This document shows, in pieces, positions 46,620 to 58,008 of a stretch of DNA of 64,000 nucleotides. Under the pieces are notes generated by a model. That model saw only the letters and a program-made list of their open reading frames with translations, ran no database searches and was not told the origin of the DNA. Origin of the DNA: Pyrrhoderma lamaoense (taxonomy: Eukaryota > Basidiomycota > Agaricomycetes > Hymenochaetales > Hymenochaetaceae). The DNA is taken from NCBI GenBank assembly GCA_002794735.1, contig NBAZ01000007.1:930001-994000 (forward strand). Reading direction: 5' to 3'. The position numbers were made by a program, and so were the translations under genes. Within the stretch, counting starts at the first letter, position 1, and every line of letters starts with the position of its first letter.

Positions 46620-47975
46620 GTCTAGATGCTAGTGAAAGTCGAATGGAATGGATCTGTTTTTCTTTGAGGATAAGACACTGAGAATTGGATACTTTTTCAC
46701 CACTGAAGGAGACGAGCTTATATCTGAGTCTGCATTTCGGAAACTGACTGAAGAGGAGATAGCCTGGCAATGCAGCCAGATGCGCGGCATCACAGTCAAT
46801 CTTGGGGCCGACATGACGACTCCGAGATCCCGTAATAGCTGAGTTGAGGCGTTCTTCAAAACAAGTAAAATCCAGGTTGTACCCGTTTGATAACATGCGC
46901 CACCAGGTGAGAGCGCCAAAGAGGAGATAAATTTACAAACAAGAAGAGAATATTAAGAAAAAACGCGTGAATCATGTTACCGATGATTCCAAAACTAGGA
47001 ATTTCCGAGTCCGGTTGCTTTTCAAGCAATCCGCCGATACGACCTGACTCGAACGCCGTCACTGACTGAAGTTTTTCTCGACGAAACGGTCTCAAAAGGA
47101 CACACCTACCTAGTAGGACCCTCTAGCTGAGATAACCTTCACAGAGTCAGTAACCGAGGCGATAATTTGCATCCTTCCCTATGCTCTGCTCTGCCGCGTG
47201 TATCAGCGGGTGGCATTGGTAGTTAAGTCTTAAGTAACATCAGGTCCCCGTCATGATCGTTTCCACACTTAGGCCGTACTTCAGACCGTCTGGGATTATC
47301 CTTTTTTACTGAGCGTTGGCCAAAAACATTGAGTCACTATGTTAGAGCAGTATCCTATCTTATGAAACGGGTTCCCTACAGAATACCGACACAAAGAAAT
47401 AATTTCAATCGGGCCCCGGCGGAAACTAAAAGCTTGTCTAGAGTCCTTCAGAAATGGCTCGATCACAAAAAGTAGCAATCCATCTATCACAAGAATAGTA
47501 ATCTTCCCGGAGAAGTATATGTAGTCAAAGAACAAACATTGAATGTCAAATTTACCCCGTCAGTGTATGCCCTAGTCTATTTCACTTCAACACAGCAAAA
47601 GTTTTGTTTCTATTTGTCTGACCAGAATCCAATTCAGCGTAGCCACTGTTGGACGATCAGAAGCATTTTGAACTTTGAACAACTGATGTCGCAGCGCCGA
47701 TGAAGATATAGCTTTGATAGCTCGTTTCCTGACAACCTTTTGTGCTGTATAACAAAGGATAGATAGATCCGATCCTTAAAATACACTAAATATTATCGTT
47801 TTTCTTTTCGCGTCTCGGAGTACTAGGGAGGATAATTGTATAAATATTGATTTCAGGATAATTCAGGAAAGTTTAAACTCCGAATTTGCTAACCACGTGT
47901 TGGTTACGCTATGTAATCACAATTACTTTTTGCTGGTCACTGTCCGCCTTTCAAGCACTTTGTCACAGCTGTGAG
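46620..47975. other. Gene-poor stretch left of CMC2
   Basis: No firm gene. A plus-strand frame from an ATG at 46648 to 46842 (64 codons, MDLFFFEDKTLRIGYFF...) is acidic and protein-like, and minus-strand frames at 46629-46919 overlap it; none has a known motif. The rest to 47,975 shows only short frames. It holds the promoters of the zinc-cluster gene and of CMC2. Confidence 0.35.
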
Positions 47976-48329
47976 ATGCATCCACAACTCACGGACAAAA
48001 ATATAGGTGTGTTATTTGTATATTTTCTATCTTGAGTATTGAGCTGAGATGACACTCTCACTGCAGTATGCAAAGACCTCATTGAGGCACTAGAAGCGTG
48101 TCATACTAGTTTATGGGACAAATACTTCGGAGGCTGTAACCAAATTAAACATGACTTGAATATGTGCTTAAGGAAGGAGGTATATAAAGATAATCGTTTA
48201 CTGTTAATCCTCTCATCCTCACTAAATAGCTTTTAGCGTATCGAACGCACAAAACGCAATGGTGAGGAGGCGAAGCTCCGGGCCGAAAAGCGAAAAAAAG
48301 CCTTGGAGGTGCTCCACCAGGATGACTAG
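47976..48329 (+). CDS. CMC2: COX assembly mitochondrial protein Cmc2 (twin CX9C), 3 exons
   Basis: Small intermembrane-space protein needed for cytochrome c oxidase biogenesis. Exons 47976-48006, 48067-48179 and 48237-48329 splice in phase to 78 residues starting MHPQLTDKNI. The twin CX9C motif is complete: CKDLIEALEAC and CNQIKHDLNMC, the cysteine pairs that Mia40 oxidises. MHP-L at the start and the FGGCN segment match Cmc2. The tail is Lys/Arg/Glu-rich. The exons are too short to stand out as open frames. It is convergent with the AlkB-like gene, 143 bases between stops. Confidence 0.93.
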
Positions 48330-48472
48330 TACCATTAAACTAATATAATTTACAATTCAAAATAAGTACGTGCAGTGGCTAGATCCTATAAATCCCTCTA
48401 TTCTAACTTATACGTATAGTGTAACAGATATAATACATCATTATAAGCACCGCTTTTATCATAACGTACCCA

Positions 48473-50195
48473 TCATTTGGAGACTGAATCCAAACTCTGA
48501 TTAGCCTCTCCATCTGTGCTCTGATGGGCAGGGTTAAACCCCTTTGGAAAGACTTGACGTACATTCACGTTGATACGTGTTGTACGGAGATATCGGAAAT
48601 ACTCTTTCCACTCTTCGTTGTATTCTGGTTCATGTTGGAAGTGGGATGGAGTGTCCCCTCTAGTATCCTCGGAACACCTATATCAAATATGCTGAGCAAC
48701 AGTTCAGGTTCATCATTAGTTCACAGTAGATACCATGGTACGCTCTTCTACACCATGGCCCAGCCATTACTACGGCGTCTCCGGATCGCAAAAGAATTGG
48801 AACGGGCTTGACATCCCGAGTAGAGCCACCGACCAAAAATATAGCAGCATTTCCCAAGCTGTTGTTGATCATGAGCATCAGATGTCAGTAACGTCAGTAA
48901 CGCATGAAACAGAATGAAATACTTACGAGAGGGAAACCAATGGAGAGGTGGCACAAATTTCTGAACGATCAACGTGGCCCATCAGAGTATCCTACCAATA
49001 ATTGTTTGAATTAACATATTGGGAACATATTGAACCGAGTCAGAGTTTGGTTTTACTTTATACTGATAATAGTTCACTATTCCAGCATCAGGTTCTATCC
49101 TCGGATAGATGTGTCAGTGAGCTTGAGAGAAGAAAAAAGCACTTAAGCCACACATGAGTTTACCTACCGTAATTCGAGTTCCAGCTACGCCAATCGGGTT
49201 CGGTATCTCCCCAATCTGTGTGCCCACCTTCTGTATCTGTTTCATGAGAGAATACCTTTTCCCATTTGATCGATTGGACTATACTTATACAAATTGATTT
49301 CACGGGCTCCTCGACCTCTATTTTCCCTTTGCTAAAGTCATACTGTTTTGATCCCCAGTGATAGAACCAGCCGATGTTGGCCCAACGGAGTTTAGGAACT
49401 AAGTCTGATACTGAAGTTGACTTGATATTTGGCGAGGGCGCTGTAGGAAGTTTTACTTCATCTGAGAGAGATCTAAAGTTTTCGGGGCTGGCAGCTGTAT
49501 TTGAGATAAGCTGCCTTGGACCCGGTGGGGCTACTACAGCATCCGGTTCAGGCTTTCTGGGGTTGATCATTGTCTTTGTCCCTGAGAGAGAATTGAGGTG
49601 TAAATTCCAAATCCCTTCCTCAGGAATATCATAATGTACATCCAGATTTGTCTGATTTGCACCTCGAGCATGTTCGGAAAGACTCCATTTAACAAGTCTT
49701 CTTTGTGTCTTCTGATCAAGGAATCCAGGGAGTAGAACTAGGCCTGATGTGAAAGAACGCAACTAAGCTGACAGTTTTCTCGGTCTTGCATAGTTATCCC
49801 CGCAAAAAAGCAGGGATGTAGGATCATGTTCACATACCAGGTATATCTGGTAAGCAGTACGCTTTTCTCTTCCCTTTTGGACTGTCAACGGAGTTAATTT
49901 CTTCTTCAAGCCCAACTTCGTAAACTCCGAATAAATTTGCATTTCCCTTCCAGACGCCGGACTTTACCTCCTCCTCCCTACTCTCATCTAGTAGCGCCAA
50001 GTCTAGAACATCCGAGAGGTCCGGAGGAGGGAACTTTGCTTTGTATTTTTTCTCAGATTCACGAAAGGGAGACCAGGAAAACGAGTCATCAGATGGTCTA
50101 TTCCGAGTGCTTTTGAGAAATTGTTTGCGAGCTTTCTTGTAAGCAACACTTCCCGGGACAAGTATCTCTGACGATGCGGAGTTGGTCTTTATCAT
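48473..50195 (-). CDS. AlkB-family Fe(II)/2-oxoglutarate dioxygenase, ALKBH1-like, one apparent frame break
   Basis: AlkB enzymes demethylate nucleic acids; ALKBH1 works on tRNA and mitochondrial RNA among others. The ATG at 50195 (MIKTNSASSEILVPG) is the first in frame; the frame stays open upstream to 50303 from a TTG. Domain cues: LVLLPGFLDQKTQRRL, LRWANIGWFYHWGSKQYDFS, DAGIVNYYQYK joined by splicing to DTLMGHVDRSE (iron ligands in HVD), SLGNAAIFLVGG, LRSGDAVVMAGPWCRRAYHG (second His) and RINVNVRQVF (the 2-oxoglutarate-binding Arg region). The frame is lost between GVPRILEGTL and HFQHEPEYNEEW; one more base in the GGG at 48643-48645 restores it through to the TGA at 48473. Confidence 0.87.
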
Positions 50196-50678
50196 TGTAA
50201 TATGATCCCGTTTCAGCAATCTAGAGCCTTCTCCTTTATTCCAATTAAAATTCTTTTTGAAAGAAATCTTCCAATAGGTGGATGTGAGCTGATGCAGGGA
50301 CAATATGAAACTACTAAAAGTGGCAATTATAGAACTACCCCGATGACATCACGCGTCACACAAAAAAATAGTTGAAATGGATTTCCTTTTTCCACTTGCA
50401 CGGTTTGTCACTTTTGTGATGAAGCACACAATATACTAGCTTTATGAGTTGCGCGATCACAGTCATACTTCTACAATAAGAATACAAGTTCTGATTTTGA
50501 TCCATGTATTTTCCTCTGCACAACTGACATATACCCCGACCAAATAGGAGAGTTTAAATCGAAACCAACAAAAGAAGAAGGAAGAAAAATAAATAAATAA
50601 ACCCTTGAAGTTACTGAAACAGAACGGTCATGTTTATCGATGCACGTTAGCCCGAATCGGTCCACCCTAAGGCCGTGA
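50196..50678. other. Intergenic region between tandem AlkB-like and SDR genes
   Basis: No gene is seen. An ATG-less open extension of the AlkB frame reaches 50303, so the start may lie upstream through an unseen intron. The right part is the 3' region of the dehydrogenase gene. Confidence 0.35.
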
Positions 50679-52116
50679 TCACCACGCATGATGACCACCG
50701 CTCACAAGTATACTGAAGAAAAGGGTTTTTTATCATGCAAGTCAATCATTTTATGATTCATACCAACTAACATCCAAACAGGACTTACTCGCTTCCGGTG
50801 CAAAATGTTGAGGCATCCGATGCTAACCACGCAACTGCGCCTCGCAACTCATCAGGCCTACCTAAACGACCGAGTGGATTGAGGCTCGACCACTTTTCAT
50901 ATAACTCAGGGTATTTATCCAAATATTCCGCAGTCATACTAATTAAAAACGGTTTCAAGCAACGGCATATGTGTGTGCGAGTGTGAGTGTGGTCAGTATC
51001 ATGATGATACACATACGTGATTAATGAATGTTTTAACAAGAAATGTGGTTACTCACGAGGTATAGATATGTCCGGGGGAAAGTGAATTTACTCTAATCTT
51101 TTCTTTACCAAGTTCGCAAGCCATACTCCGCGTCATCTATAATTATAACAATTTCCCAAGAAAGCAGTAAAAAAGAAAGTTCAAATGATTGAATTGTCAA
51201 TAGGCGTCTCCAAAGCGCTCTTACTACACTCACCTGCAACACCGCTGATTTACTCGTGTTATAGCCGACCCAGGAGTGGTCCTTTTATGGTAAAAAGAGA
51301 AAAAAGTTATGTCATTGGGTATTCACCAAAATAAACCAATACGACATCATATCAGGGGAGTATCAGAGCTTACTTTGTTAGTGATGCTTCCACTCATTGA
51401 TGCAATTAATATGATACTTCCGGGAGTTTTAAATCTTCTCATCTGTCTTCCAGCAGCTTGTGCAGTATGTAAGACTCCGTTGACGTTGACGTTCATGATC
51501 TTCTTGAACTCTTCACTTGGATACTCTAAGCAGTCGGCGCCCGCCAAGATCCCAGCAGCCGCAATGCAAACATCCATTCGTTTTTCACTATCAGCAATCT
51601 TCTCAACGACACTCCAAACGGCTTTTTGATCCGTTACGTCCACACTCCTATACTCCAATCCAGCTTTGTCGAGACCCATCTTTTGGATAAACTTATGTGT
51701 TGCCTTCCACTCTGGTCCAGGTTCTGATGGGAGGTCTAGACAATATACTTTAGCTCCGGACTCGCACAACGTTTCTGCCATCTCTAATCCCAAGCCCCGG
51801 TTCCCGCCGGATACGACCGCAACACGACCAGTTAAATCAAACTCTTTTTGTATCGTAGGTCGTACCTTCGTAGACGGGTTTTTCTCTGCCTCTAACGCTG
51901 CTGCTACTCCAATCGGACCCAAGGAGACGCCCCAGAATACTTCTCCTTTTTAGATTTAGACACACATGGTGTACTCGAGAAAGATCTCTGGAAGTGCGGT
52001 ATTGATGTTATCCTTCCTTGAGTTGGAGAACGACTCTGTGCTGCCGCAAAAGCATATATCCTCGCCGGCTTCACTGTGAGCAACTTGGAAACTTCAGTCG
52101 TACGGAGGGAAAACAT
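50679..52116 (-). CDS. Short-chain dehydrogenase/reductase with probable mitochondrial presequence, one apparent frame break
   Basis: An NAD(P)-dependent oxidoreductase, similar in layout to fungal sugar-alcohol or sorbose reductase-type SDRs. The ATG at 52116 starts a basic, Ser-rich leader ending HFQRSFSSTPCVSKSKK, typical of mitochondrial import. The Rossmann motif is VVSGGNRGLGLEMAE, followed by DLPSEPG, SVDVTD, AAAGI and the catalytic set Ser in IASMSGS, then Tyr and Lys in GYNTSKSAV (spliced). It ends SDILVSGGHHAW with a TGA at 50679. The leader and the core are in different frames; one more base in the CCCC at 51930-51933 joins them. Substrate is unknown. Confidence 0.85.
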
Positions 52117-53823
52117 TTGTGCTAGAAAGCTGGGAGAAAGAGAAGATATTCTTAAGAAAAAAAAAAGGAGGAGATTCCTCTTTTTAACTGGATAGCTGAG
52201 CGCGCGCTCGGTATCTAACTACGACCCAAAGAACCACAGATCTTTAAGAAAAGAGAGAAGGGACAATAATTTCCAATCTTAGTGACCTTATACTAACAAA
52301 TCTACCAAGAAGACCGAAGGAGGGGGGAGGGGGGAAGATAGAAGCAGTTCAACTTTTTTTATTACATGTAATAATTCTAGCCTTTGAACTCACACTTATG
52401 CTCCGAAAGATACATTTGAGTAGTTCCAGTGTACCAGCTGACCTGAATCGATCCGGCCGCGTAATCGGTTCTTGTGTTGTATATGTGTGTATATGAGGTT
52501 ATGTGTGTCTTGTGTGCGTTAAGACTCCTTTTCTTCAAGCTCGTGAAAAGAAAAGAAAACCAAGCCGGACAAGACAGCACATTGTTCACAAATCATCTTC
52601 ATGTTCAACTAAGACCATACTTTAAGATCAACTTCTTCGTTATCTAGTAACATAGTACTAAATGACCCTGTATTATAAACTAATTATCAGGAGATCGAGG
52701 TCACAAGGTATGTATATATATATGTGTGTGTGTGAACAATTTTGAATGTGAGACAAAAGAATGTTTTAAAATAAAAGGAGTTATTTCGATATTTGAAGCT
52801 AACTGGAGGCGGGCTTCGTAAACGTCATCGACCTCCCCACATCCCCTCTCTCGGAACTCGTACCTGCACCCGTTACGTTATACATCACCTATTTGTCTCC
52901 TAGTCAAATTCTCCTATATAAATTATATATGCGACACTCATTTATCAAACCAAGAAAAGAAATGGCGAATAGAAAACAGAAAACAGAAAACAGAAAACAG
53001 ACATAAGAACGTATGATAAGAAACACAAGTGGAAACATAAACCCCTCGTGATCTAAGATATAACCATACATCTAATAATTCATCCACACTATATTTTTGT
53101 TTTTTCTTCATTCGTAAAGACGCTCACGATTGACGATGATTCAATAGATGCATCACGTCTGTTCACTAGGAGGGGGAAGGGGTTAGGTAGGGTGGCTTAT
53201 AACCTTAGTATACATATTTTATACATTATATATAGCTATATCACTTTAAATTTGAATTATCTATATTCCTATTTGTATTGAAGGCGAAAAGAAAAGGAAG
53301 ATGATGGCTGTGAACGATATAGTATTTCGTTACTATTTATGATCACTGACTACAAATCCATTATACGCAAAAGGATCTGGGGGAATGGAGGATTGTGATA
53401 ATACATACATCATACCAGAAAAACTCACTCAACATTAAAATAATCAAAGCAAAGAAAGGACGTGAGTCTTACGTTGGGAAGTAAGATATTAAGTCCAAGT
53501 GAGTTAAAAGTTATGAGTCTAGGTAACCATTACATTCTTTTATAATCCAAACCACGATCACAAGAATCAAAGACCAAAACGATATGAAAACTAGAATCAG
53601 AACAAGTTACATTTACATTACAAAGTAAGAAAAAAACAAATACTTGGATACATATAGATGATCAATAACGTACTTGTAGTTAAGTAGTGATTAAACAATT
53701 AGAGTAGGCACAAGACAGAAAAAGCCAAAATTAAAAAAAAATCAATAGACAAAGCTTGCTCCCTCCCTTCTCTCCACAGCTTCATCATACCATCTCATAC
53801 CAATGAAAAAAGTAGAAAGAGGT
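52117..53823. other. A/T-rich intergenic region with microsatellites
   Basis: About 1.7 kb without a gene. Contains TA/TG dinucleotide runs near 52711-52734, four head-to-tail copies of the 7-mer AGAAAAC at 52971-53000, many A-tracts and TATA runs near 53217-53236. A pyrimidine-rich stretch leads up to the dehydrogenase start on the minus strand. Confidence 0.45.
52971..53000. repeat. Tandem 7-mer repeat, unit AGAAAAC, about 4.3 copies
   Basis: Perfect head-to-tail copies read directly from the sequence. It lies in intergenic DNA and has no visible role. Copy number is likely to vary between isolates. Confidence 0.8.
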
Positions 53824-55200
53824 CTACGTAGCACTCGAGCCCCTCAGTTCCTTCGGAATCGACACAAGCCACGGCGTCACCTTCCCATTCATCCTCCGGA
53901 CCCAACCAATAACCCCAGTCGAAGAAAACTCTTCCCCATTCCACTGATCCTCCACTCTGACGATCTTCTCTTCGTCATCGAGTTCGATGAGGATGATCGA
54001 TTTAAATGTCTACATGACGAATTGTGTTAATAAAAAAAAGGTAATCAGGAGTTTTATTCAAATTTAGTCGACTCGGAATTAGGAAAGTGGATGTTAGGAG
54101 AAGGGGGGAGAAGGCAGGGGCAAATGCAGCATTGCATCTCATATTAATATATTAAACAATCACTATAACTCACCCGTTTGAGACTAATAAACTTCAAAGT
54201 ATACTGCTGCGTCTGAGAAATGATAATCCGATTCGGGTTATGCGTCGACGTAAGTATCTTATGCGCAAGTGTCTCAGATTTCGAGAAAACCTTTGTCTAA
54301 AAAGCATTTGATTATTATTTTTTTTTCAAAAAAAAAATTTGCCAAGTTATTATGATTAGGCATGAGAGATTAGATAAAGGTCGATTACAACTCGGACTTC
54401 GGATGCGGGTAGGGGAGATTACTACGTACCATTGCATACCACTGTGATAAATATGAATTACGTGTTTCAGTACTTTTTGAGTGTTTTCAAGACAGAAGAT
54501 AGGGAGAGAGCTAGACTCGTACCTGGGATGCAATTTCTTGTATACCATTACAAGTCGTTAACGGATCCTAAGTAGTTGCAAAATTATATATATAAAATAA
54601 GAACAAACTTCCGTTTTGACAACAAGGTATAAAGACGAGAGAGAAAGTGAAGAATATATGCACACATACCTCAAACACAGCATCCTTCCTCCAACTCCTT
54701 TCAAAAATCTCCGCAGTAGGTCTACAAGAATACAACTGTCCAAAGTCAACATTCCATTCACCCATACACCTAACCCCACCCCCCTCCATCCACATCTCAC
54801 CGCCACAACCACCACAACCACAACCGAAAAGAAAAAGACCTTAAACTGTGCACCGAAACTCACCTCCTGCAAATCCCTCAACACCCTCTTCCTCTTCTCT
54901 CCAATATCAGAACTATCAATAGACCCACTGGCACGTTGTACGTCCGACCGCCTATGGTGGACTTTTGCTCCAGAATAATGCGTCCCGGCTGCTGCTGAAC
55001 CGAGTAGGCCACCTGGTTTGGGAACTAGGGATGGGTGGAAGGTTTGGGATGGAGGGAGTCGTCGTTGGTGTTGCTAGCGTTGGTGTTGGAGGTGTTACTG
55101 GTGTTACTGGTGCTGGCGTTGGTGTTTGTGCTGTGGTGCCGATTGTTGAGGTTCTTCCCAGCGAAGAGGAAGAGGTAGGTTCAGAGTGATGTCGGAACAT
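53824..55200 (-). CDS. NTF2-like (SnoaL-type) fungal protein, multi-exon with a 12-base exon; 5' end uncertain
   Basis: Small cone-shaped NTF2-like folds bind ligands or catalyse simple reactions; the role of this fungal group is unknown. Reading leftward: a disordered part PSLVPKPGGLLGSAAAGTHY then VLRDLQE; LYSCRPTAEIFERSWRKDA; DPLTTCNGIQEIASQ; the 12-base exon WYAM (54441-54430); TKVFSKSETLAHKIL...QQYTLKFISLKR; and TFKSIILIELDDEEKIV...RVEDQWNGEEF, ending VSIPKELRGSSAT at a TAG at 53824. The order FxDPL, IFSKSETLAHK, QxYTxKxxxLKRT and ExxWNG is what I know from NTF2-like fungal proteins. The N-terminus is unclear: frames change near 55029, where one extra base in a GGG (55028-55030) would extend the frame into an Asn/Thr-rich stretch. 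The outer limit given is a guess. Confidence 0.68.
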
Positions 55201-55888
55201 TGATGGTGGTGGTAGTAGTAGTAGTAGTGGTAGTGGTAGTAATGGAAGTAATGGAAGTAGTAGTAGCTAGTCGTAACTTCATAAAGGCAAGAAATTCTAA
55301 CACGGGTGAAACCCAATGCCAAGCCAAAGAGTATGTTAAAGGACTAGCAGCTGATTGTTCTAGCATCCTACCGACATCATAATCATATATTTATAATACT
55401 CAATTACTACTTCTAATAACTTCATTTTGTATCCATGGATCAATGTATGCGGGGGGTGGGATATTAATAAAAGGGGGCGATCATCTTCTATAACGTCATT
55501 TACACACCGTCAGCGATAATTAGTACCCGTGTAGGTGGGTTACGATGATGATAATGATGATGATGAGAGGGATATTGTATGATATAATGAGGAGATGCGA
55601 TGCGATGCGACGGGAATGGAACTTGTGGGAACACCGAACAGTGAGTTACTAAGTCCCAAACACTAATTGATCACTCCATAGCGTGTTGTCTTCTCTCTAT
55701 TTCTTTCTTCTTTTATACACCAACAACTCGTTCAAAGTGACGACATGAATTAGTTTGCGTTTAAAGAAAAGAAAAAAAAACAATGGTCATAATTAGAAGA
55801 AAGAAAACACACACACACACACGAGGAATTAAAGCTTTTTAATAGAAGAGAAATAGAAAAAGAAGAGAGGAGAAATAAACCAAATTAA
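55201..55888. repeat. Intergenic region with GTA and GAT trinucleotide repeats
   Basis: GTA/GTG/GAA trinucleotide repeats at about 55203-55265 and a GAT-rich run at about 55545-55572. A perfect (CA)n run lies near 55806-55822. Frames open through these give Tyr-, Thr- or Val-rich products that I regard as artefacts. The promoter and first exon of the NTF2-like gene may lie here. Confidence 0.5.
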
Positions 55889-57450
55889 TCAATGCATAAT
55901 TCCATTTCCATTAGTACCTCCTTGCCATAACCCGTATGTCTTCCCTGGTGTCGTTTGCCACAGTCGTATCGTACCTAATAAAAAAGAGGTGTGTTATTAG
56001 AATCACGCCCCACACACAAAGCAAATTTCATTTTTACTCACCGTCCTCTGATATCCCAAGAATAAAAATAGCAGTTAATAATCAAATAAGCCCAATAACA
56101 TAAAACCCAAAAATAAAAATAAAAAAACAAGGAAGAATGAGAAGCATCAAAAAAATCTGGGGATACATGACCGAGATCCAATCCAATTTGAAAACAAAAC
56201 CAAAAGAAGAAGAAGAGGATAACGCAAAGGGGCGGGTGGGGGAAAAGGAAGAATGAATGAAAGATCACATACCACTTCCACTAGCATACATCTCCCCATC
56301 AGGGCTATACTCTATACAATGCACAGGCCCATGATGTCCCTTCAACACCTCACGTTCCTCTCCATCCACAGCACCATGAATCCGTACCCACTGATCTCCG
56401 ATGCTACCCGTCACAAACCGATCTTGTAAGATCGGATGTAAGGAAGCAGAAGAAGGCGAGTACGGTAAGTCAAGACTATGCGTTGGAGCTTGGGATGGTA
56501 AGGCAGGTATAAAAGCGACCGTCTTCCCTGAGGTGAGCACGATCCGTTGTGTCTGAATCGAGTGCTCCATCGACGTGATTGGGTTCGCAAACTTTACGTT
56601 CGTTATCGTCTGTCGAGTTCTCAAATCCCACCACCTAGAAAAGGAAGGAAAAGTTAGATATTAAATACTACATTCTTTTCTCCATTATACGAAAAAAAAG
56701 ACCATTTTTCAGATCACGTTCAATACGCACTTTAAATTCCCATCTTCCCCAGCAGTCACCGCAATATTTTCACCCGTCCATACAACACTTTTGATAGTCC
56801 CATCATGACACGTCGTATTCACTTCACCCCCTAAAAACTCAGGAGCAGCATCCGGACGCGCCAAATGGAATATACGCGCCTTCTTCTCTTGTCCTCCGGT
56901 TAGTAGATGTTCAGCGGTAGGTGAGAGTGCTACACTTCGGACGATATGGTTGTGCGGAAAGGAGTGTAAGGCGTTACCGGAGTATGCGTCCCATATCTTA
57001 CTGTCATTATTTCGTATATATATATATATGTCCGTGCGTGTGTGCGTGTGTGTGTGTGTGTAAGAGAGAAGTGATGTTAGAAAAAGTTACTTTGAAATGC
57101 GATTTTACCAACTCTCTACAACGAAACAGAGAACCGAACAAACAGACAGAAAAAAAGAGAAAGAAAGGGAGAGAGAGACGGAGGACTTACGCGGTAAAAT
57201 CAGCACTAGCAGTAGCAGCTCTCGAACAATCAAGGGACAACTTCGTACTCCAAACAGCCCCTTTATGTCCAATAAATGTCCCAATCCAATCACCTTTCCA
57301 ATCCCTTATCATTGGATTCCCATCTTTACAACTCGACGCTAGGAGATACGTTCCGTCATCTTCTAGTACCGAAAAGGATAGATGTGTCACAGGTCGAGTG
57401 TGTCCTGGAGCGACGAGCGGGACCGTCTTGGCTGCTGCGGGAAAAGACAT
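55889..57450 (-). CDS. STRAP-like WD40 repeat protein, 5 or more exons with a 6-base exon
   Basis: STRAP (unr-interacting protein) is a seven-bladed WD40 scaffold tied to the SMN complex and mRNA metabolism. The ATG at 57450 starts MSFPAAAKTVPLVAPGHTRP, matching the family start (P-L-x-C/A-x-GHTRPVxxLxFS). Repeats follow: KDGNPMIRDWKGDWIGTFIGH, HKGAVWS...SADFTA, KIWDAYSGNALHSFPH, GGQEKKARIF, WWDLRTRQTI and HGPVHCIEYSPDGEMYASGS. The last blade needs a microexon AGGACG (56047-56042) to rebuild SGSEDGTIRLWQ. The stop is the TGA at 55889. Introns lie near 57187-57005, 56731-56637, and on both sides of the microexon. Total near 340 residues, the family length. Confidence 0.9.
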
Positions 57451-58008
57451 AATATATGGGCGTTTAGATTTGTATATAATGTGTGTATACGTATGGGCTT
57501 GCGTGTGTGTGTCTGTGTGTGTGACAAGATGTGTAAAAAAATTGGATGGTCAGGGTAGATAGCCAAGAGACTTTCTCTCTCTCTCTTTTTTTTCTGAGTA
57601 GATAGAGAGGGGTTGAGGACTTGGTTGTGCAAAGCAGAAGGATGCAAAAAAAAGAGATTCTTCAATAAAGAAAAAAGAGCTATTCGTGATTCGTGATATG
57701 GGAAGGAAACAGAATAAGAACACTGAACAGGCGCGCTGCGCACGAAGGGGAGGACAGGAGGCGGAGGGAGTAGGTCGGAGAGGAGGGAGGGGGAGCGGGT
57801 AGATTGTTACGAAAAAGGGAGAAGAAGAGTCAATTGATGATGAAGAGACAAGTATTACGAGAGGGCCAGCGAGCAGCCTTCATTCAGACTCAGCAGTGAA
57901 GTACACGTGGATATCTGATTATATCTATATTTATCTCCTTTTTTTGTATATTATTATTACTATTATCATTATCATATATTAGCATCAGTACTAAGCTCTG
58001 CTACGCTC
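57451..58008. other. Intergenic region between tandem STRAP and TACO1 genes
   Basis: Contains the STRAP upstream region and the TACO1 3' end. There are TG, CT and A runs (for example 57568-57592), which keep a 118-codon minus-strand frame open without an ATG-led, motif-bearing product. No gene or RNA seen. Confidence 0.4.

Noticed and set aside
55104..55366. Tyr/His- and Thr-rich minus-strand ORFs
   Set aside because: They are translations of a GTA/GTG trinucleotide repeat and carry no other signal.
56921..57562. 213-codon plus-strand ORF opposite the STRAP-like gene
   Set aside because: It runs through GT repeats and is antisense to clear WD40 exons.
57387..57743. 118-codon minus-strand ORF overlapping the STRAP start
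   Set aside because: It uses a different frame from the WD40 protein over the shared bases and is biased by CT and AC runs.
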